Assembly (NCBI GenBank): GCA_050943595.1
Contig: JBMNPM010000018.1
Coordinates: 1 to 25,727 of the forward strand
DNA: 25,727 bases
Reading direction: 5' to 3'
Origin: JAXGXJ01 sp050943595
GTDB lineage: Bacteria; Actinomycetota; Thermoleophilia; RBG-16-64-13
Position numbers and translations under genes: made by a program. The notes under the pieces are model-generated. The model saw only the letters and a program-made list of their open reading frames with translations, was not told the DNA's origin and searched no databases. How positions within the stretch are numbered: position 1 is the first letter of the stretch; every line of letters starts with the position of its first letter. Positions 24,540-25,727 of this stretch are shown piece after piece.

Positions 24540-25727
24540 GAGACGCTCCTGTCGAGGGCCGCATCAGGCGGCATGTTTCGCGTAGCGCCGGCCGCTCCAA
24601 CGACCGTCTCACCCACCACAGTATTCCGGCACTCTTCGCACGGTACAGCATGCAGCACCGCCGACGTGACCAGACCGGCGAAGAACCAGAAGGCCACCCC
24701 CACGACGAGAGTCTCCCACACACTCGCCGTGACGTTCGCCGCCGCCACAGCGATAAAGGCACCAAACGTGCCCGCGGCCAGAGGCTGCAGGTAGGGATCG
24801 GCGCTCTGTACATACGCTTTAACCAGCCCCTTGGCCGCACGGAGGAGGACCCACAGAAACGCGATAAGGAGGATCACGCCACCCTCGGCCGCCAATTGTA
24901 GATAGAAATTGTCCACCCACAGGCGTCCGTAGCCAAACCGCACCGCGGCCGTACCACCGAACGTGCCCAGACCAAGGCCGAACAACGGGTGGGCAGCGGC
25001 ATGCTGGAGGGCCATCTTCCAAACCAGGAGACGTCCCGCGACCATACTCTTAGCGATATACGTAGAGCTAAAGGCGAAGACCAGCCGCTCAGTAAACCGA
25101 GCGGGAGCGACAAACCAGCCCAACGCACCCACCGCGACCAGAGGTACCAGATAGCGCCGATACGCGAGTATTAAGAGGGCAAATACTCCGGCCGCTAGAC
25201 CCAGCCAGGCTCCCCGGCTGAAGGTCACGGCCACCCCGGCCAGTTGCACTGCACAGACGGCCGCCAACAGCAGCCGCTGGATTCTGGGCAGACCCCGGCC
25301 GAGAGCCAGACTGAATGAGATCAGCGTACCTATCAACAAGATCGCGCCCAGGCCGTTGGGATTCTCGATTATGGAGTAGGCCCGGGTACTGATATGCGTC
25401 TCGCTTGCATCCACCCAGCGGGTCGGCATCGGCGCATGGGTGACGTACTGGAAGAGGCCGTGTGCAGCCAGAGCCACGCCCGCGACCAGGAAGACGGCCA
25501 CCGTCCACTGCACCCACCGCTTGTTCTTAGGAAAGAGGAATCCAATGAAGTAGAACAGTAGCGGCTGGAACAGTACACGCAGAGCGAACACGGCCACATT
25601 CGTCCGCACATCGCCTACAACCACCGAACCGATAGCCATGACAAGACACAAGAGTGCCGGCACAAAGAGAGGTACGGTCCACAGCCTCGCGCGACGATAC
25701 ACCAGTACGGCCCACAGGAGGAGAATG
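24536..25727 (-). CDS. O-antigen ligase/polymerase-like (Wzy_C) membrane protein, 5' end outside the window
   Basis: A polytopic membrane protein in which about ten hydrophobic segments are visible. The frame is open to the window edge, reading ILLLWAVLV before the GTG at 25702. The true start is therefore beyond 25727, and about 397 residues are present. It has the family signature FSRGAWLGLAAGVFALL in the middle and the loop HTHISTRAYSIIENPNGLGAILL with its conserved NPNGLG-type turn. Members of this family polymerise or ligate lipid-linked glycans on the outer face of the membrane. Next to glycosyltransferases, CsaB and MurJ, it may polymerise the wall polymer or attach it to peptidoglycan. 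The TGA overlaps the next start. Polymerase and ligase roles cannot be told apart here. Confidence 0.88.
   Translation of the reverse strand, partial: ILLLWAVLVYRRARLWTVPLFVPALLCLVMAIGSVVVGDVRTNVAVFALRVLFQPLLFYFIGFLFPKNKRWVQWTVAVFLVAGVALAAHGLFQYVTHAPMPTRWVDASETHISTRAYSIIENPNGLGAILLIGTLISFSLALGRGLPRIQRLLLAAVCAVQLAGVAVTFSRGAWLGLAAGVFALLILAYRRYLVPLVAVGALGWFVAPARFTERLVFAFSSTYIAKSMVAGRLLVWKMALQHAAAHPLFGLGLGTFGGTAAVRFGYGRLWVDNFYLQLAAEGGVILLIAFLWVLLRAAKGLVKAYVQSADPYLQPLAAGTFGAFIAVAAANVTASVWETLVVGVAFWFFAGLVTSAVLHAVPCEECRNTVVGETVVGAAGATRNMPPDAALDRSVS

Overview
This is a high-G+C window, roughly 60% by eye, with fourteen genes all on the minus strand. It therefore reads from high to low coordinates. 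It encodes the cell envelope of a Gram-positive (monoderm) bacterium that carries an S-layer. Six proteins carry S-layer homology (SLH) domains, there is a CsaB-type pyruvyl transferase, and there are long Thr/Val/Arg/Pro linkers of a kind common in Actinomycetota. I infer a deep-branching, S-layer-bearing actinobacterium, but the class cannot be fixed from this sequence. I saw no tRNA, rRNA, IS element, CRISPR array or phage gene.

Layout in transcription order. (1) 25727-16802 is a translationally coupled operon for a secondary cell wall polymer: O-antigen ligase/polymerase-like membrane protein (cut by the window edge), GT4 glycosyltransferase, TuaH-like glycosyltransferase, a GT4 fused to a TagA/WecG GT26 enzyme, CsaB, and MurJ. 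Most junctions are 1-4 bp overlaps. (2) 16719-11627 encodes three exported SLH enzymes in tandem: an M23 peptidase, an AMIN plus N-acetylmuramoyl-alanine amidase, and a HEFAH metallopeptidase. (3) 11558-9555 encodes an ECF sigma factor followed by a single-pass membrane protein that may be its anti-sigma factor. (4) 9529-4335 holds the probable main S-layer protein gene, with its own promoter, a ~220-nt structured leader and a perfect 13-bp terminator stem. (5) 4212-32 encodes a second SLH/Ig-like protein and a CAP-domain SLH protein.

How the parts fit: TagA-type enzymes add ManNAc to lipid-linked GlcNAc, and CsaB adds the pyruvate ketal that SLH domains bind. MurJ and the Wzy-like protein would handle lipid-linked precursors. 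The SLH proteins encoded next door are the expected users of that ligand, so the window holds both the anchor and the anchored proteins.

The strongest anomaly is an in-frame amber codon (4808-4810) inside the S-layer gene. The same frame stays open for 131 more codons of clearly protein-like sequence and ends just before the terminator. The structured leader of the same gene is the second item worth following up.
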